Shown in pieces: positions 9,068 to 18,737 of a DNA stretch of 64,000 nt; the first letter of the stretch is position 1, and each line of letters begins with the position of its first letter. A model generated the notes under the pieces. The model ran no database searches, was not told the origin of the DNA, and saw only the letters and a list, made by a program, of their open reading frames with translations. Source of the DNA: Vibrio salinus (GTDB lineage Bacteria > Pseudomonadota > Gammaproteobacteria > Enterobacterales > Vibrionaceae). The position numbers and the translations under genes were made by a program. The stretch spans positions 558,001 to 622,000 of the forward strand of contig NZ_JAJSDZ010000009.1 in assembly GCF_021272385.1 (NCBI RefSeq). Direction: 5' to 3'.

Positions 9068-10415
9068 TGCTGTCTTTTTGTTTTAGTTTGTCTAACAGAT
9101 CCTGAAAGTAGTGACGCAAAGAATACAGCATAATTAAGCTTGGTATGACCATAACGGACGTTAAAATAAAGAACAGAGACCAGTTGTTCAGGGAATCAGC
9201 AAGCTCACCACTAAATGAGGCAAGTGTGGTTCTGCCCAGATTTCCTAATGATGCTAATAAAGCATATTGAGTCGCAGAAAATGCCTGTCCGGTAAGCAGT
9301 GTCAGAAAAGACACAAAAGCGATAGTTGAAAATGCTGTGGTAAAATTATCGACGATAATGGTGGCAAGAAATAATTGCTCATCAGGTCCGACAGAGGCTA
9401 TCCAGGAAAACATCAGGTTACTGGCTGACATGGCTATACCACCGATCATCAGTCCTTTGATTATACCAAAGCGAACATTGACCATACTGCCGAGGAAAGT
9501 AAAAAACATGGTACTTCCCCAGCCCAGAAGTTTGGAATAATACCCGATTTGTTCGTTGCTGAATCCCACTTCTTTGTAGAATGGAATGGACATTCGACCG
9601 AGAAATGCTTCGCCAATTTTAAATAAGAAAACGAATAAAAGCAGTGTGATGGCTACCCGTGTTCCATTCCGGCGGAAAAAGTCTGCAAATGGTTCGATGG
9701 TAGTGACGGTTATCCAGGTTAATATTTTGGAATGAATAACCCTATCATAACGTTGCTCTGCTTTTTCCTGCAGGGCATCCCTGTGAGAGGTAGGTTCTTT
9801 CACCAGTAATGTAAATACCATCAATACAACGACGACCAGAGCCATGCCGTAGTACACTTCATTCCAGCCAATATGGTCTGCTTCAGTAAATGCAAGATAG
9901 CCCGGCAGAGAATAACCTGTCCACCATCCTATTACCGCCATTGCAGACGCTTGTGGTAGCTTGTTTTCTTCTGATTTTGGAAACGTATCAATACGATAGG
10001 CATCAATTGCTATGTCTTGGGTTGCGGAGAAAATTGCAATAATCAGAGCAAGTAAAGACGTTAACCAGATATTTTGCGCAGGATTTATACCGGCAATACC
10101 CAGTGTTGAAATTAAGACAAAAAACTGGCACGAGAGAATCCAGCTCCGGCGTTGTCCCAGCCATGAATACAATAATGGGAGTTTGACGCGATCAACCAGT
10201 GGGGCCCAGATAAAATTAATCGCATAGACAACAAAAATACTACCAAAGTAACCAATTGCCGAGCGGGTTAGACCTGCGTCTTTTAACCAGCCAGACATAT
10301 TAGAGCCAATCAATACCCATGGAAAGCCACTTGAGCAGCCAAGCATAAAAACCCAGGCTAAGCGAATATCGGCGTAGCTTTTTATTGTGCTAAGCCAGGT
10401 TTTTCTATGCGTCAT
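9057..10415 (-). CDS. ampG: Muropeptide permease AmpG
   Basis: AmpG is a major-facilitator-type inner-membrane permease that imports GlcNAc-1,6-anhydroMurNAc peptides for cell-wall recycling. The 452-aa protein has many hydrophobic segments and family motifs such as GFPWVLIGSNMSGWLKDAG near the N-terminus and ATQDIAIDAYRID in the middle. It sits downstream of ppiA and yajG on the same strand, near bolA, the same neighbourhood as in E. coli (bolA-yajG-ampG). It takes up the products made by lytic transglycosylases such as the nearby MltA. Confidence 0.94.
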   Translation of the reverse strand: MTHRKTWLSTIKSYADIRLAWVFMLGCSSGFPWVLIGSNMSGWLKDAGLTRSAIGYFGSIFVVYAINFIWAPLVDRVKLPLLYSWLGQRRSWILSCQFFVLISTLGIAGINPAQNIWLTSLLALIIAIFSATQDIAIDAYRIDTFPKSEENKLPQASAMAVIGWWTGYSLPGYLAFTEADHIGWNEVYYGMALVVVVLMVFTLLVKEPTSHRDALQEKAEQRYDRVIHSKILTWITVTTIEPFADFFRRNGTRVAITLLLFVFLFKIGEAFLGRMSIPFYKEVGFSNEQIGYYSKLLGWGSTMFFTFLGSMVNVRFGIIKGLMIGGIAMSASNLMFSWIASVGPDEQLFLATIIVDNFTTAFSTIAFVSFLTLLTGQAFSATQYALLASLGNLGRTTLASFSGELADSLNNWSLFFILTSVMVIPSLIMLYSLRHYFQDLLDKLKQKDSTKS

Positions 10416-10442
10416 ACCATTCCTGTTCAGTATCTTTCCTGG

Positions 10443-10991
10443 TTATTCAGAGAGGAGAGTCATGTTATTAATGATGATAGGGGTTTCAGGCACATCACGC
10501 ATAAACCCTTTTCTGCCTGTTGGAATGGAAGCCATAGATTTCACGACGTCAAATCCTTTAATGACTTTACCCAAAACGGCGTAGCCGGGTGGACGCTGAC
10601 TCGCGTTTAAAAAATCATTATCAGTAAGGTTAATAAAAAACTGACGTGTGGCTGAATCCGGATCCTGGGTTCGTGCCATTGCTATCGTAGCGGTATCGTT
10701 GGCTAACCCGTTACCGGCTTCGTTTTTTATAGGAGGGTAGCTATCCAAGCGTTCAAGATCCTGGGTAAAACCACCACCCTGAGCCATGAATCCGGGAATA
10801 ACCCGATGAAATATGCTGCCTTTATAACTGCCATCTTTTACGTATCTTAAAAAATTTGCAACCGTAAACGGCGCTTTTTCTTTGTTCAGCTCAATCGTAA
10901 ACGATCCCAGCGATGTCTGGACTTCAACCTGCGGCGCAGCCCAGACACTAACGCTAATAAATGACAGTAAGGCAATAAGCCCTATTTTCAT
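10443..10991 (-). CDS. ppiA: Periplasmic peptidyl-prolyl cis-trans isomerase (cyclophilin)
   Basis: A cyclophilin-type prolyl isomerase that assists folding of periplasmic proteins. An N-terminal signal peptide (MKIGLIALLSFISVSVWAAP) is followed by the cyclophilin core: FHRVIPGFMAQGGGF holds the catalytic Arg and Phe, and TRQFFINLTDNDFLN is the second family block. Length is 182 aa. It starts only three bases after the yajG stop (sequence TAAGTGATG; GTG at 10994 is an alternative start), so it is co-transcribed with yajG and probably ampG. The signal peptide favours PpiA over cytoplasmic PpiB. Confidence 0.9.
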   Translation of the reverse strand: MKIGLIALLSFISVSVWAAPQVEVQTSLGSFTIELNKEKAPFTVANFLRYVKDGSYKGSIFHRVIPGFMAQGGGFTQDLERLDSYPPIKNEAGNGLANDTATIAMARTQDPDSATRQFFINLTDNDFLNASQRPPGYAVLGKVIKGFDVVKSMASIPTGRKGFMRDVPETPIIINNMTLLSE

Positions 10992-10994
10992 CAC

Positions 10995-11564
10995 TTAAAA
11001 ACGCTCCTTCATGTAGTTTTGCAGTTCTTTATCGTCTGCCACTTTTTTCAATACCTGATCAACAAGATCATTCAATACGGTCTGAATTTCATCTTTTGAT
11101 GCACTGAACATCGCCGTTCTTTTGGCTGTGCCGTTATACGTTTTTACCAGTTTTCCTGTTGGGGTTTCTGCGGTGATGGCCAGAACAACACTTCCATTCA
11201 TCTCGTTTTCCAACATGGAGTGTTTCACTGTTACCAATGCTTCCTGAACTTCAAGTGTGATCGTGTTTTCACTGTTAACACTCATAGTAAAGCCCTGGGA
11301 GGCGAATTGATCTGAAATTGCATTTTCTAAGGCAATTCTTACATTCTGGCGGGCATGAATAGGCTCAATATTGGAGCGGCCGCTGTCGATTAAAGCAACA
11401 TATTGTGCTGTACGGACATCTTTACTGGTTAGCGTGAATGACTTGTTTTTCACAATGTCACGGCTACTTAATGTCGCTTTTGGCATAAAATTGATTTGTG
11501 GCTGCTGTGGTGCAGAGCAAGCGGCTAGCAAAGCAATAGACGCTGTGATTAACAATTTTTTCAT
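10995..11564 (-). CDS. yajG: YajG family lipoprotein
   Basis: A predicted lipoprotein of the YajG family, of unknown function. The N-terminus MKKLLITASIALLAACSAPQ has a clear lipobox (LAAC), and the mature protein (about 170 aa) is an alpha/beta domain with no catalytic motif that I can see. As in E. coli, it is next to bolA (divergent) and upstream of ampG; here ppiA lies between. The conserved linkage suggests an envelope role, which is inference. Confidence 0.88.
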   Translation of the reverse strand: MKKLLITASIALLAACSAPQQPQINFMPKATLSSRDIVKNKSFTLTSKDVRTAQYVALIDSGRSNIEPIHARQNVRIALENAISDQFASQGFTMSVNSENTITLEVQEALVTVKHSMLENEMNGSVVLAITAETPTGKLVKTYNGTAKRTAMFSASKDEIQTVLNDLVDQVLKKVADDKELQNYMKERF

Positions 11565-12035
11565 TAGACTGGTTCCTTTTTATTCCATTAAAGTGATGGA
11601 CATCTATTGTTTGAATCTTTTGGCGTATCATTCAAAGCACATATTATAAGGCTACACATGATAGTATGTCTTGACGATGAAAAACTGAGTATAAAATCAA
11701 AACTTATCATTTAGTGTCTTGTAAGATAACAAATTTATCCTTTCAGGTGATAGTTTTTACCTTTCTTTTGTTAAAAAAACAGGCTCATCTTTCGCCGTTG
11801 ACAAAACCTTGGTTAATGTATCACATAGTGCTGATTGTTTTTTATAAAAGAATCCTGGTTGCATATTGTGCAAAGTGGCGGATTTGCAAATTGGAACCGC
11901 CTTCCTGTTTTTATTCTCTGTCCTGTTTTGTTAAAAGTTTCTTGAGTAACTGTTTCTGACAATATTAGAATAAATATGACCAGATAATGATAAAATCGTT
12001 TCAATTTTTGTCCCTTTTTAAAATGGAGTAACTTT
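11565..12035. other. yajG-bolA divergent intergenic region
   Basis: About 470 bases, AT-rich, with no supported gene. Both genes start outwards from it, so it must hold two promoters. An imperfect hairpin with arms GGCGG and CCGCC around an ATTTGCAAAT palindrome lies at about 11877-11901. Open frames on both strands have poor composition and no ribosome site, and I do not call them. Confidence 0.5.
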
Positions 12036-12386
12036 ATGATTCAGGACACCATTGAGTCTAAATTGACTGAAGCATTAGCTCCCCATCATTTAGAAGTCGT
12101 TAATGAAAGTTATATGCATAATGTTCCTGCCGGATCCGAGAGCCATTTTAAAATTGTCGTTGTAAGTGATGAGTTTAAAGGTAAACGTCAGGTTGCTCGC
12201 CACCGACGCATTTATCAAATTTTAGATAATGAACTAAATAATGGTGTTCATGCTCTTTCTATGCATATTTATACGCCAGATGAATGGATTTCGGAGTCTG
12301 AGGTACCAGAAAGTCCCATGTGTCAGGGCGGCGAAAAAAAGGGTTTTAAGCAAAATAAAACCGGAATTGATAAATTTGACCGATAG
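12036..12386 (+). CDS. bolA: BolA family protein
   Basis: BolA is a small stress- and stationary-phase-related protein with a KH-like fold that partners monothiol glutaredoxins in iron-sulfur metabolism and can bind DNA in E. coli. The 116-aa protein shows SHFKIVVVSDEFKGK and RHRRIYQIL, the BolA helix-turn-helix-like region. A histidine in NGVHALSMH is in the invariant position. The 3' tail after the domain is polar and low-complexity. The start ATG has GGAG at good spacing upstream (AAATGGAGTAACTTT). It is divergent from yajG and precedes the nqr operon. Confidence 0.93.
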   Translation: MIQDTIESKLTEALAPHHLEVVNESYMHNVPAGSESHFKIVVVSDEFKGKRQVARHRRIYQILDNELNNGVHALSMHIYTPDEWISESEVPESPMCQGGEKKGFKQNKTGIDKFDR

Positions 12387-12757
12387 CTAAAAATCAACAA
12401 ATAGTTTGTGGGAATATTGACTTTTGTTGTGCGTGTCTCTTTTTTCTTTTAATTTGTGCGATGGTTCAAATTTATGTCTATTGACCATGAATTATTGATG
12501 AAATGTTAGGAGAATTGGAACCGTTCAATAGCTGTCAGTCGTAGCATCGTTATGCTAAAAGAGATAAACTACTGAACAGGTAGAGCATAGACTGCATTTA
12601 TTTAAGAATGTGACTCATTTCTTTGTTTTTTACTCAGTAATGAGCCTAATGTCGTGTCTAAGGTTTTCTTAGTTACTAAAGTGTCTTTTAGTTCAAGATG
12701 ACCTTACAATACACAAATCCAAAGAATCTTTTTCCCGATAAAGTAGTGCAAGTGCGT
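12387..12757 (+). promoter_or_regulatory. Leader and promoter region of the nqr operon
   Basis: About 370 bases with no gene. It should contain the nqr promoter, but no -35/-10 pair stands out. Small inverted repeats are visible: TAGCAT/ATGCTA at 12542-12557 and CTAAG/CTTAG near 12657-12671. No canonical ribosome site precedes the nqrA ATG, which is odd for a highly expressed operon. Confidence 0.45.
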
Positions 12758-14098
12758 ATGATTACAATAAAAAAGGGTTTGGACCTTCCAATCGCGGGAG
12801 CGCCTGCCCAGGTGATAAATGATGGTAGAACCATCACAAAAGTCGCCTTGCTTGGCGAAGAGTATGTTGGTTTAAAACCAACCATGTATGTTCGCGTTGG
12901 TGATGAAGTGAAAAAAGGTCAGGTTCTTTTTGAAGATAAAAAGAACCTTGGTGTTTTATTCACTTCGCCAGCTTGCGGAAAAGTTGTTGAAATTAACCGT
13001 GGTGCAAAGCGTGTTCTTCAATCTGTAGTGATTGAAGTTTCAGGTGATGAGCAGGTTACTTTCGACAAATTTGATGCAAAAGAGCTGGCTAGCCTGAAAT
13101 CAGATAAAGTGAGAACTCAACTTACTGAATCTGGTTTGTGGACAGCGTTCCGTACTCGTCCGTTCAGCAAGGTTCCGGCAATTGATTCAACTACCAAGGC
13201 TATCTTTGTAACTGCAATTGATACCAATCCATTGGCAGGTGAACCTCAATTAATTATTAACGAACAGCCTGAAGCTTTTACCGCTGGTCTTGACGTTCTT
13301 TCTGTCCTGACTGATGGCAAAGTTTATGTTTGTAAGAAAGGAACGAGTTTGCCTCGCTCTGGCCAGTCAAATGTTCAGGAACATGTGTTCGACGGCCCTC
13401 ACCCTGCAGGGTTGCCAGGAACTCACATGCATTTTCTGTATCCGGTAAGTGCAGAAAATGTGGCATGGAACATTAATTATCAAGATGTGATTGCTATCGG
13501 TAAGTTATTCTTAACCGGTGAGCTTTACACTGACCGTGTCGTTTCTCTTGCGGGTCCGGTGATTAATAATCCTCGTTTGGTTCGTACAACAATGGGCGCA
13601 AGCCTTGCTGAGTTGACGAACAACGAAATTCTCCCCGGAGAAGTCCGCGTTATTTCCGGCTCTGTTCTTTCTGGAACAAAAGCTTTCGGACCTCATGCTT
13701 ATTTAGGTCGTTACCACCTGCAGGTAAGTGTTCTTCGTGAAGGGCGTGAGAAAGAGTTTATTGGCTGGGCAATGCCTGGTAAAAATAAATTCTCCGTAAC
13801 TCGTTCTTTCCTTGGTCATTTGTTCAAGGGACAGCTATACAACATGACGACTGCTATGAATGGTGGCGAAAGAGCAATGGTTCCAATTGGTAACTATGAA
13901 AAAGTAGTGCCTCTTGATATCGAACCTACATTGCTGCTTCGTGACTTATGTGCAGGCGATCTCGAAAGTGCTGAACGTCTTGGTGCATTAGAACTCGACG
14001 AAGAAGATCTTGCGTTGTGTACCTTTGTATGCCCAGGCAAATATGAGTATGGTTCATTACTCCGTGAGTGCTTGGACAGGATTGAGAAAGAAGGGTAA
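12758..14098 (+). CDS. nqrA: Na+-translocating NADH:quinone reductase subunit A
   Basis: NqrA is a peripheral cytoplasmic subunit of the Na+-pumping NADH:ubiquinone oxidoreductase, implicated in quinone binding. The start was chosen at ATG 12758 ([18 protein letters not shown]), which matches the usual vibrio N-terminus; an upstream in-frame ATG at 12698 would add 20 non-conserved residues. The 446-aa length and internal blocks such as [19 protein letters not shown] and [12 protein letters not shown] are typical. It leads the nqrABCDEF operon, with nqrB 5 bases downstream. No strong Shine-Dalgarno is visible before this start. Confidence 0.96.
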   Translation: MITIKKGLDLPIAGAPAQVINDGRTITKVALLGEEYVGLKPTMYVRVGDEVKKGQVLFEDKKNLGVLFTSPACGKVVEINRGAKRVLQSVVIEVSGDEQVTFDKFDAKELASLKSDKVRTQLTESGLWTAFRTRPFSKVPAIDSTTKAIFVTAIDTNPLAGEPQLIINEQPEAFTAGLDVLSVLTDGKVYVCKKGTSLPRSGQSNVQEHVFDGPHPAGLPGTHMHFLYPVSAENVAWNINYQDVIAIGKLFLTGELYTDRVVSLAGPVINNPRLVRTTMGASLAELTNNEILPGEVRVISGSVLSGTKAFGPHAYLGRYHLQVSVLREGREKEFIGWAMPGKNKFSVTRSFLGHLFKGQLYNMTTAMNGGERAMVPIGNYEKVVPLDIEPTLLLRDLCAGDLESAERLGALELDEEDLALCTFVCPGKYEYGSLLRECLDRIEKEG

Positions 14099-14103
14099 TT
14101 TCC

Positions 14104-15348
14104 ATGGGGCTTAAAAAGTTTCTAGAAGACATTGAGCATCATTTTGTACCGGGCGGAAAACATGAGAAGTGGTTTGCTCTTTATGAAGCATTCGCAACTC
14201 TTATGTACACTCCAGGCACGGTGACATCAAAAAGCTCACACGTTCGTGATAACGCTGACTTAAAACGTATCATGATTATGGTATGGCTAGCGGTTTTCCC
14301 TGCAATGTTCTGGGGAATGTACAATGCTGGCGGTCAGGCTATTGCTGCGTTAAATCACCTGTATTCAGGTGAACAACTTACCGGTATTATTAACGGTGAC
14401 TGGCATTACTGGATTACTACTGCATTAGGCGGCACTATGAGTGCAGAAGCCGGTTGGGGTAGTAAGATGCTGTTAGGTGCAACTTATTTCCTACCAATTT
14501 ACCTGGTTGTGTTTATCGTTGGTGGTTTCTGGGAAGTACTGTTTTGTATCGTTCGCAGACATGAAGTTAATGAAGGTTTCTTTGTTACTTCGATCCTGTT
14601 TGCTCTTATTGTTCCACCAACACTACCTCTTTGGCAGGCTGCGTTAGGTATTTCTTTCGGTGTTGTTGTCGCTAAAGAAGTATTTGGTGGTACAGGTCGT
14701 AACTTCCTTAACCCGGCATTAGCAGGTCGTGCGTTCCTATTCTTTGCTTATCCTGCTCAGATCTCCGGTGATCTTGTCTGGACTGCTGCGGATGGTTTCT
14801 CTGGTGCGACAGCTCTTAGCCAGTGGGCTCAGGGTGGTCATGGCGCATTAATTAATAATGCGACCGGGCAGGCTATTACCTGGCTTGACGCGTTCCTTGG
14901 TAATATCCCAGGCTCAATGGGTGAAGTGTCTACTTTAGCTATTATTATTGGCGGTGCATTTATCATCTATATGGGTATTGCATCCTGGCGTATTGTTGCT
15001 GGTGTAATGATTGGTATGATTGCAGTATCTACTCTGTTTAATCTGATTGATTCACCAACAAATCCAATGTTCTCTATGCCATGGCACTGGCACCTTGTAC
15101 TAGGTGGTTTTGCGTTTGGTATGTTCTTTATGGCGACAGATCCTGTATCCGCTTCTTTCACGAATAAGGCGAAATGGTGGTATGGTATTTTGATCGGCGC
15201 AATGTGTGTACTTGTTCGTGTAGCTAACCCTGCATACCCAGAAGGTATGATGTTAGCAATTCTGTTCTCGAATCTGTTTGCTCCATTGTTCGACCATATT
15301 GTTGTTGAGAAAAATGTAAAACGGAGATTAGCGCGCTATGGCAAGTAA
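14104..15348 (+). CDS. nqrB: Na+-translocating NADH:quinone reductase subunit B
   Basis: NqrB is a large inner-membrane subunit that binds covalent FMN and riboflavin and takes part in Na+ translocation and quinone reduction. The 414-aa protein has about ten hydrophobic segments. The flavinylation motif SGAT is present in [12 protein letters not shown]; ApbE attaches FMN to the Thr. Its 3' end overlaps nqrC by about 11 bases, indicating coupled translation. No apbE gene is present in this window, so flavinylation must depend on a gene elsewhere. Confidence 0.96.
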   Translation: MGLKKFLEDIEHHFVPGGKHEKWFALYEAFATLMYTPGTVTSKSSHVRDNADLKRIMIMVWLAVFPAMFWGMYNAGGQAIAALNHLYSGEQLTGIINGDWHYWITTALGGTMSAEAGWGSKMLLGATYFLPIYLVVFIVGGFWEVLFCIVRRHEVNEGFFVTSILFALIVPPTLPLWQAALGISFGVVVAKEVFGGTGRNFLNPALAGRAFLFFAYPAQISGDLVWTAADGFSGATALSQWAQGGHGALINNATGQAITWLDAFLGNIPGSMGEVSTLAIIIGGAFIIYMGIASWRIVAGVMIGMIAVSTLFNLIDSPTNPMFSMPWHWHLVLGGFAFGMFFMATDPVSASFTNKAKWWYGILIGAMCVLVRVANPAYPEGMMLAILFSNLFAPLFDHIVVEKNVKRRLARYGK

Positions 15349-16123
15349 TAACGATAGCATTAAGAAAACGCTGTTTGTTGTTATCGCGTTGAGCTTAGTG
15401 TGCTCAATCATCGTATCAGTAGCAGCGGTCGGCTTGAAATCCAAGCAGGAAAAAAACGCAGTATTAGACCAACAATCTAAAATCCTAGAAGTATCTGGTG
15501 TTGATATGAGCAAAGGTTCGGTTTCTGAACTTTATGCTAAATATATCGAACCTAAACTGGTTGATTTTAAAACAGGTGAATTTATTGAAAAAACACCTGA
15601 TGGTTTTACTGCTGAAAACTACAATCAGAGAGCAGAAGCGAAAAACAAAGCGACGTCAACCGCTTTAACTCCTGAGGAAGATGTGGCCGGAATTCGTTTT
15701 CGAGCGAATTATGGCTTAGTCTATCTGGTTAAAGATGGCAAACAGGTTAACCGTGTGATTGTGCCTATTCATGGTAATGGTCTGTGGTCTATGATGTATG
15801 CATTCGTCGCAGTTGGTACGGATGGCAACACTGTTGATGGCATTATCTATTACGAACAGGGTGAAACTCCAGGGCTGGGTGGGGAAGTTGAAAATCCAGC
15901 ATGGCGAGCTCAGTTTGTTGGTAAAAAACTTTATGATGATAACCATCAGCCAGCGATTAAAATCGTGAAAGGTGGTGCACCTGCAGGCTCTGAACATGGT
16001 GTTGACGCTCTATCTGGTGCAACATTGACTAGTAATGGTGTTCAACATCAGTTTGATTTCTGGTTAGGTGATATGGGCTTTGGTCCATTCCTAGCAAAAG
16101 TTCGTGACGGAGGTCTGAACTAA
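15338..16123 (+). CDS. nqrC: Na+-translocating NADH:quinone reductase subunit C
   Basis: NqrC carries a second covalent FMN on a periplasmic domain anchored by one N-terminal membrane helix. The 261-aa protein shows that helix at about residues 10-30 ([20 protein letters not shown]), and the FMN-binding domain has the flavinylation motif SGAT in [14 protein letters not shown]. The stop overlaps the nqrD start (TAATG). It is part of the same transcription unit as nqrABDEF. Confidence 0.96.
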   Translation: MASNNDSIKKTLFVVIALSLVCSIIVSVAAVGLKSKQEKNAVLDQQSKILEVSGVDMSKGSVSELYAKYIEPKLVDFKTGEFIEKTPDGFTAENYNQRAEAKNKATSTALTPEEDVAGIRFRANYGLVYLVKDGKQVNRVIVPIHGNGLWSMMYAFVAVGTDGNTVDGIIYYEQGETPGLGGEVENPAWRAQFVGKKLYDDNHQPAIKIVKGGAPAGSEHGVDALSGATLTSNGVQHQFDFWLGDMGFGPFLAKVRDGGLN

Positions 16124-16755
16124 TGTCTAGTGTCAAAAATCTTAAAGAAAGCTTAGTTGGGCCAGTTTTAGATAACAACCCAATTGCGCTTCAGGTTCTT
16201 GGTGTTTGTTCTGCACTGGCAGTCACCACCAAGCTGGAAACTGCATTTGTTATGACTCTTGCTGTAATGTTCGTAACGGCATTTTCTAACTTTTTCGTTT
16301 CATCAATTCGTAACCATATTCCTAACAGTGTGCGTATTATCGTACAGATGGCGATTATCGCCTCATTGGTAATTGTGGTTGACCAGGTATTGAAAGCCTT
16401 CTTGTATGATATTTCTAAGCAGCTTTCCGTATTCGTTGGTTTGATCATTACTAACTGTATTGTTATGGGGCGTGCTGAAGCATTTGCAATGAAAGAAGCT
16501 CCAATTCCTTCTTTTATTGATGGTATTGCTAATGGCTTAGGTTACGGCTTCGTTCTTATTAGTGTTGCGTTTGTACGTGAGCTACTGGGTTCAGGTAAAA
16601 TTTTCGGTTTAGAAGTGCTTCCACTAGTCAATAATGGTGGTTGGTATCAGCCAAATGGTCTGATGTTGCTTGCTCCGTCAGCATTCTTCTTAATCGGTTT
16701 CCTTATCTGGGCTATCCGTACATTCAAGCCTGAACAAGTAGAACCGAAGGAGTAG
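16123..16755 (+). CDS. nqrD: Na+-translocating NADH:quinone reductase subunit D
   Basis: A polytopic inner-membrane subunit of Nqr. With NqrE it forms a pseudo-symmetric pair of opposed topology that holds an intramembrane iron centre. The 210-aa protein has about six hydrophobic helices and the conserved cysteine segments [19 protein letters not shown] and [10 protein letters not shown], which supply iron ligands in the family. It overlaps nqrC by one base and is followed after 7 bases by nqrE. RnfE is a paralogue; the operon context settles this as NqrD. Confidence 0.95.
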   Translation: MSSVKNLKESLVGPVLDNNPIALQVLGVCSALAVTTKLETAFVMTLAVMFVTAFSNFFVSSIRNHIPNSVRIIVQMAIIASLVIVVDQVLKAFLYDISKQLSVFVGLIITNCIVMGRAEAFAMKEAPIPSFIDGIANGLGYGFVLISVAFVRELLGSGKIFGLEVLPLVNNGGWYQPNGLMLLAPSAFFLIGFLIWAIRTFKPEQVEPKE

Positions 16756-16762
16756 GGTTGTC

Positions 16763-17359
16763 ATGGAACATTATATAAGTTTACTTGTTAGGTCTATTTT
16801 CCTGGAAAACATGGCACTGTCCTTTTTCCTTGGAATGTGTACTTTCCTAGCTGTATCCAAAAAAGTAAAAACAGCGTTTGGTCTTGGTATTGCCGTTGTT
16901 GTTGTATTGACTATCTCTGTTCCTGTTAACAACTTGGTTTATAACCTTGTGTTGAAAGAGAATGCTTTAGTTAAAGGTATTGACCTGACGTTCTTAAGCT
17001 TTATCACGTTTATCGGTGTTATTGCGGCATTAGTTCAGATCCTTGAAATGGTACTGGACCGCTTTTTCCCACCATTGTATAACGCACTGGGTATTTTCCT
17101 TCCGTTGATCACAGTTAACTGTGCGATCTTTGGTGGTGTGTCATTCATGGTTCAACGTGAATACAACTTTGGCGAATCAATCGTTTATGGATTTGGTTCA
17201 GGCCTTGGTTGGATGCTCGCTATCGTTGCGCTTGCAGGTATCCGTGAGAAAATGAAGTACTCAAATGTGCCTCCTGGCCTTCGTGGCTTAGGCATTACGT
17301 TCATTACCGTAGGTTTGATGGCGTTAGGCTTTATGTCTTTCTCTGGTGTTCAACTGTAA
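16763..17359 (+). CDS. nqrE: Na+-translocating NADH:quinone reductase subunit E
   Basis: A polytopic inner-membrane subunit homologous to NqrD with inverted topology. It completes the intramembrane Fe site. The 198-aa protein has six predicted helices, with conserved cysteines in [12 protein letters not shown] and [12 protein letters not shown]. It sits between nqrD and nqrF with short gaps (7 and 32 bases). RnfA is the paralogue; position in the operon supports NqrE. Confidence 0.95.
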   Translation: MEHYISLLVRSIFLENMALSFFLGMCTFLAVSKKVKTAFGLGIAVVVVLTISVPVNNLVYNLVLKENALVKGIDLTFLSFITFIGVIAALVQILEMVLDRFFPPLYNALGIFLPLITVNCAIFGGVSFMVQREYNFGESIVYGFGSGLGWMLAIVALAGIREKMKYSNVPPGLRGLGITFITVGLMALGFMSFSGVQL

Positions 17360-17391
17360 GTCGGGTAAACCGCAACTAAAAGGAATAGTCA

Positions 17392-18615
17392 ATGGACATA
17401 ATTCTTGGTGTAGTGATGTTTACTCTGATTGTACTTGTATTAGTGCTAGTGATTCTTTTCGCTAAATCTAAACTGGTACCAACAGGTGACATTACGATTT
17501 CAATTAATGGCGATCCTGAAAAATCGCTTGTAACTCAGCCAGGCGGTAAATTGCTTGGTGTACTCGGTGGCTCAGGTATCTTTGTACCATCTGCTTGTGG
17601 TGGTGGTGGTTCATGTGGTCAGTGCCGGGTGAAAATTAAATCTGGTGGTGGCGATATTCTGCCTACAGAACTTAGCCATATATCTAAAGGTGAGGCTCGT
17701 GAAGGTGAGCGTCTGGCTTGTCAGGTTGCAGTGAAAACTGACATGGACATTGAATTGCCAGAAGAAATCTTTGGTGTTAAAAAATGGGAATGTGAAGTTA
17801 TCTCTAATGATAACAAAGCAACCTTTATTAAAGAGCTTAAACTTCATATTCCTGATGGTGAATCTGTACCGTTCCGCGCTGGTGGTTATATCCAGATCGA
17901 AGCGCCAGCTCATCATATTAAATACTCTGACTTTGATGTTCCGGAAGAGTACCGTGAAGACTGGGATAAATTTAATTTATTCCGCTATGAGTCGAAAGTT
18001 GATGAGCCGATCCTTCGTGCTTATTCAATGGCAAACTATCCGGAAGAGTTTGGTATCATCATGCTTAACGTGCGTATCGCTACTCCGCCACCACGTAACC
18101 CTGATGTACCACCAGGTCAAATGTCTTCGTACATCTGGTCATTGAAACCAGGTGATAAAGTGACTATTTCAGGTCCATTTGGTGAATTCTTTGCTAAAGA
18201 TACTGATGCTGAAATGGTATTTATCGGTGGTGGTGCAGGTATGGCGCCTATGCGTTCTCATATCTTTGACCAACTAAAACGTATTAAGACAAAACGTAAA
18301 ATCTCATTCTGGTATGGTGCCCGCTCAGTGCGTGAAATGTTCTATGAGGAAGATTTCGATCAGCTAGCTGCTGAAAACGAAAACTTTACCTGGAATGTGG
18401 CATTGTCTGATGCATTACCTGAAGATAACTGGGATGGCTACACTGGCTTTATTCACAATGTGCTTTATGAAAATTATCTGAAAGATCATGAAGCTCCGGA
18501 AGATTGTGAATTCTATATGTGTGGGCCACCAATAATGAATGCATCTGTTATTTCAATGCTTCATGACCTGGGTGTCGAAGATGAAAACATTCTACTTGAT
18601 GACTTTGGTGGTTAA
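17392..18615 (+). CDS. nqrF: Na+-translocating NADH:quinone reductase subunit F
   Basis: NqrF is the NADH-oxidising entry subunit. The 407-aa protein has one N-terminal membrane helix (about 3-25), a 2Fe-2S ferredoxin domain whose ligands lie in [14 protein letters not shown] with a further Cys in RLACQV, and a ferredoxin-reductase-like FAD/NADH module with RAYSMANYP (FAD) and [14 protein letters not shown] (NADH). AAAAGGAAT precedes the start at good spacing. It is the last gene of the operon here, followed directly by a strong terminator. Confidence 0.97.
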   Translation: MDIILGVVMFTLIVLVLVLVILFAKSKLVPTGDITISINGDPEKSLVTQPGGKLLGVLGGSGIFVPSACGGGGSCGQCRVKIKSGGGDILPTELSHISKGEAREGERLACQVAVKTDMDIELPEEIFGVKKWECEVISNDNKATFIKELKLHIPDGESVPFRAGGYIQIEAPAHHIKYSDFDVPEEYREDWDKFNLFRYESKVDEPILRAYSMANYPEEFGIIMLNVRIATPPPRNPDVPPGQMSSYIWSLKPGDKVTISGPFGEFFAKDTDAEMVFIGGGAGMAPMRSHIFDQLKRIKTKRKISFWYGARSVREMFYEEDFDQLAAENENFTWNVALSDALPEDNWDGYTGFIHNVLYENYLKDHEAPEDCEFYMCGPPIMNASVISMLHDLGVEDENILLDDFGG

Positions 18616-18647
18616 TTAACGTTGTTTCGTAGAAAGTAGAGAAGATA

Positions 18648-18678
18648 AAAGGCTGACTCGTATGAGTCGGCCTTTTTT
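18648..18678 (+). terminator. Rho-independent terminator after nqrF
   Basis: Stem GGCTGACTC / GAGTCGGCC (one G-T pair) with loop GTAT, then TTTTTT. It closes the nqr operon; no apbE or nqrM follows it. Confidence 0.9.
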
Positions 18679-18737
18679 ATTTAAGAAAAGTACTTATTTG
18701 AAAAAGATTCTTACCGGAAATATGACAAATGGAATCT

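Noticed and set aside
11714..12004. Open frames on both strands between yajG and bolA
   Set aside because: They overlap each other, have low-quality hydrophobic or Cys-rich composition and no ribosome sites; the region must contain two divergent promoters.
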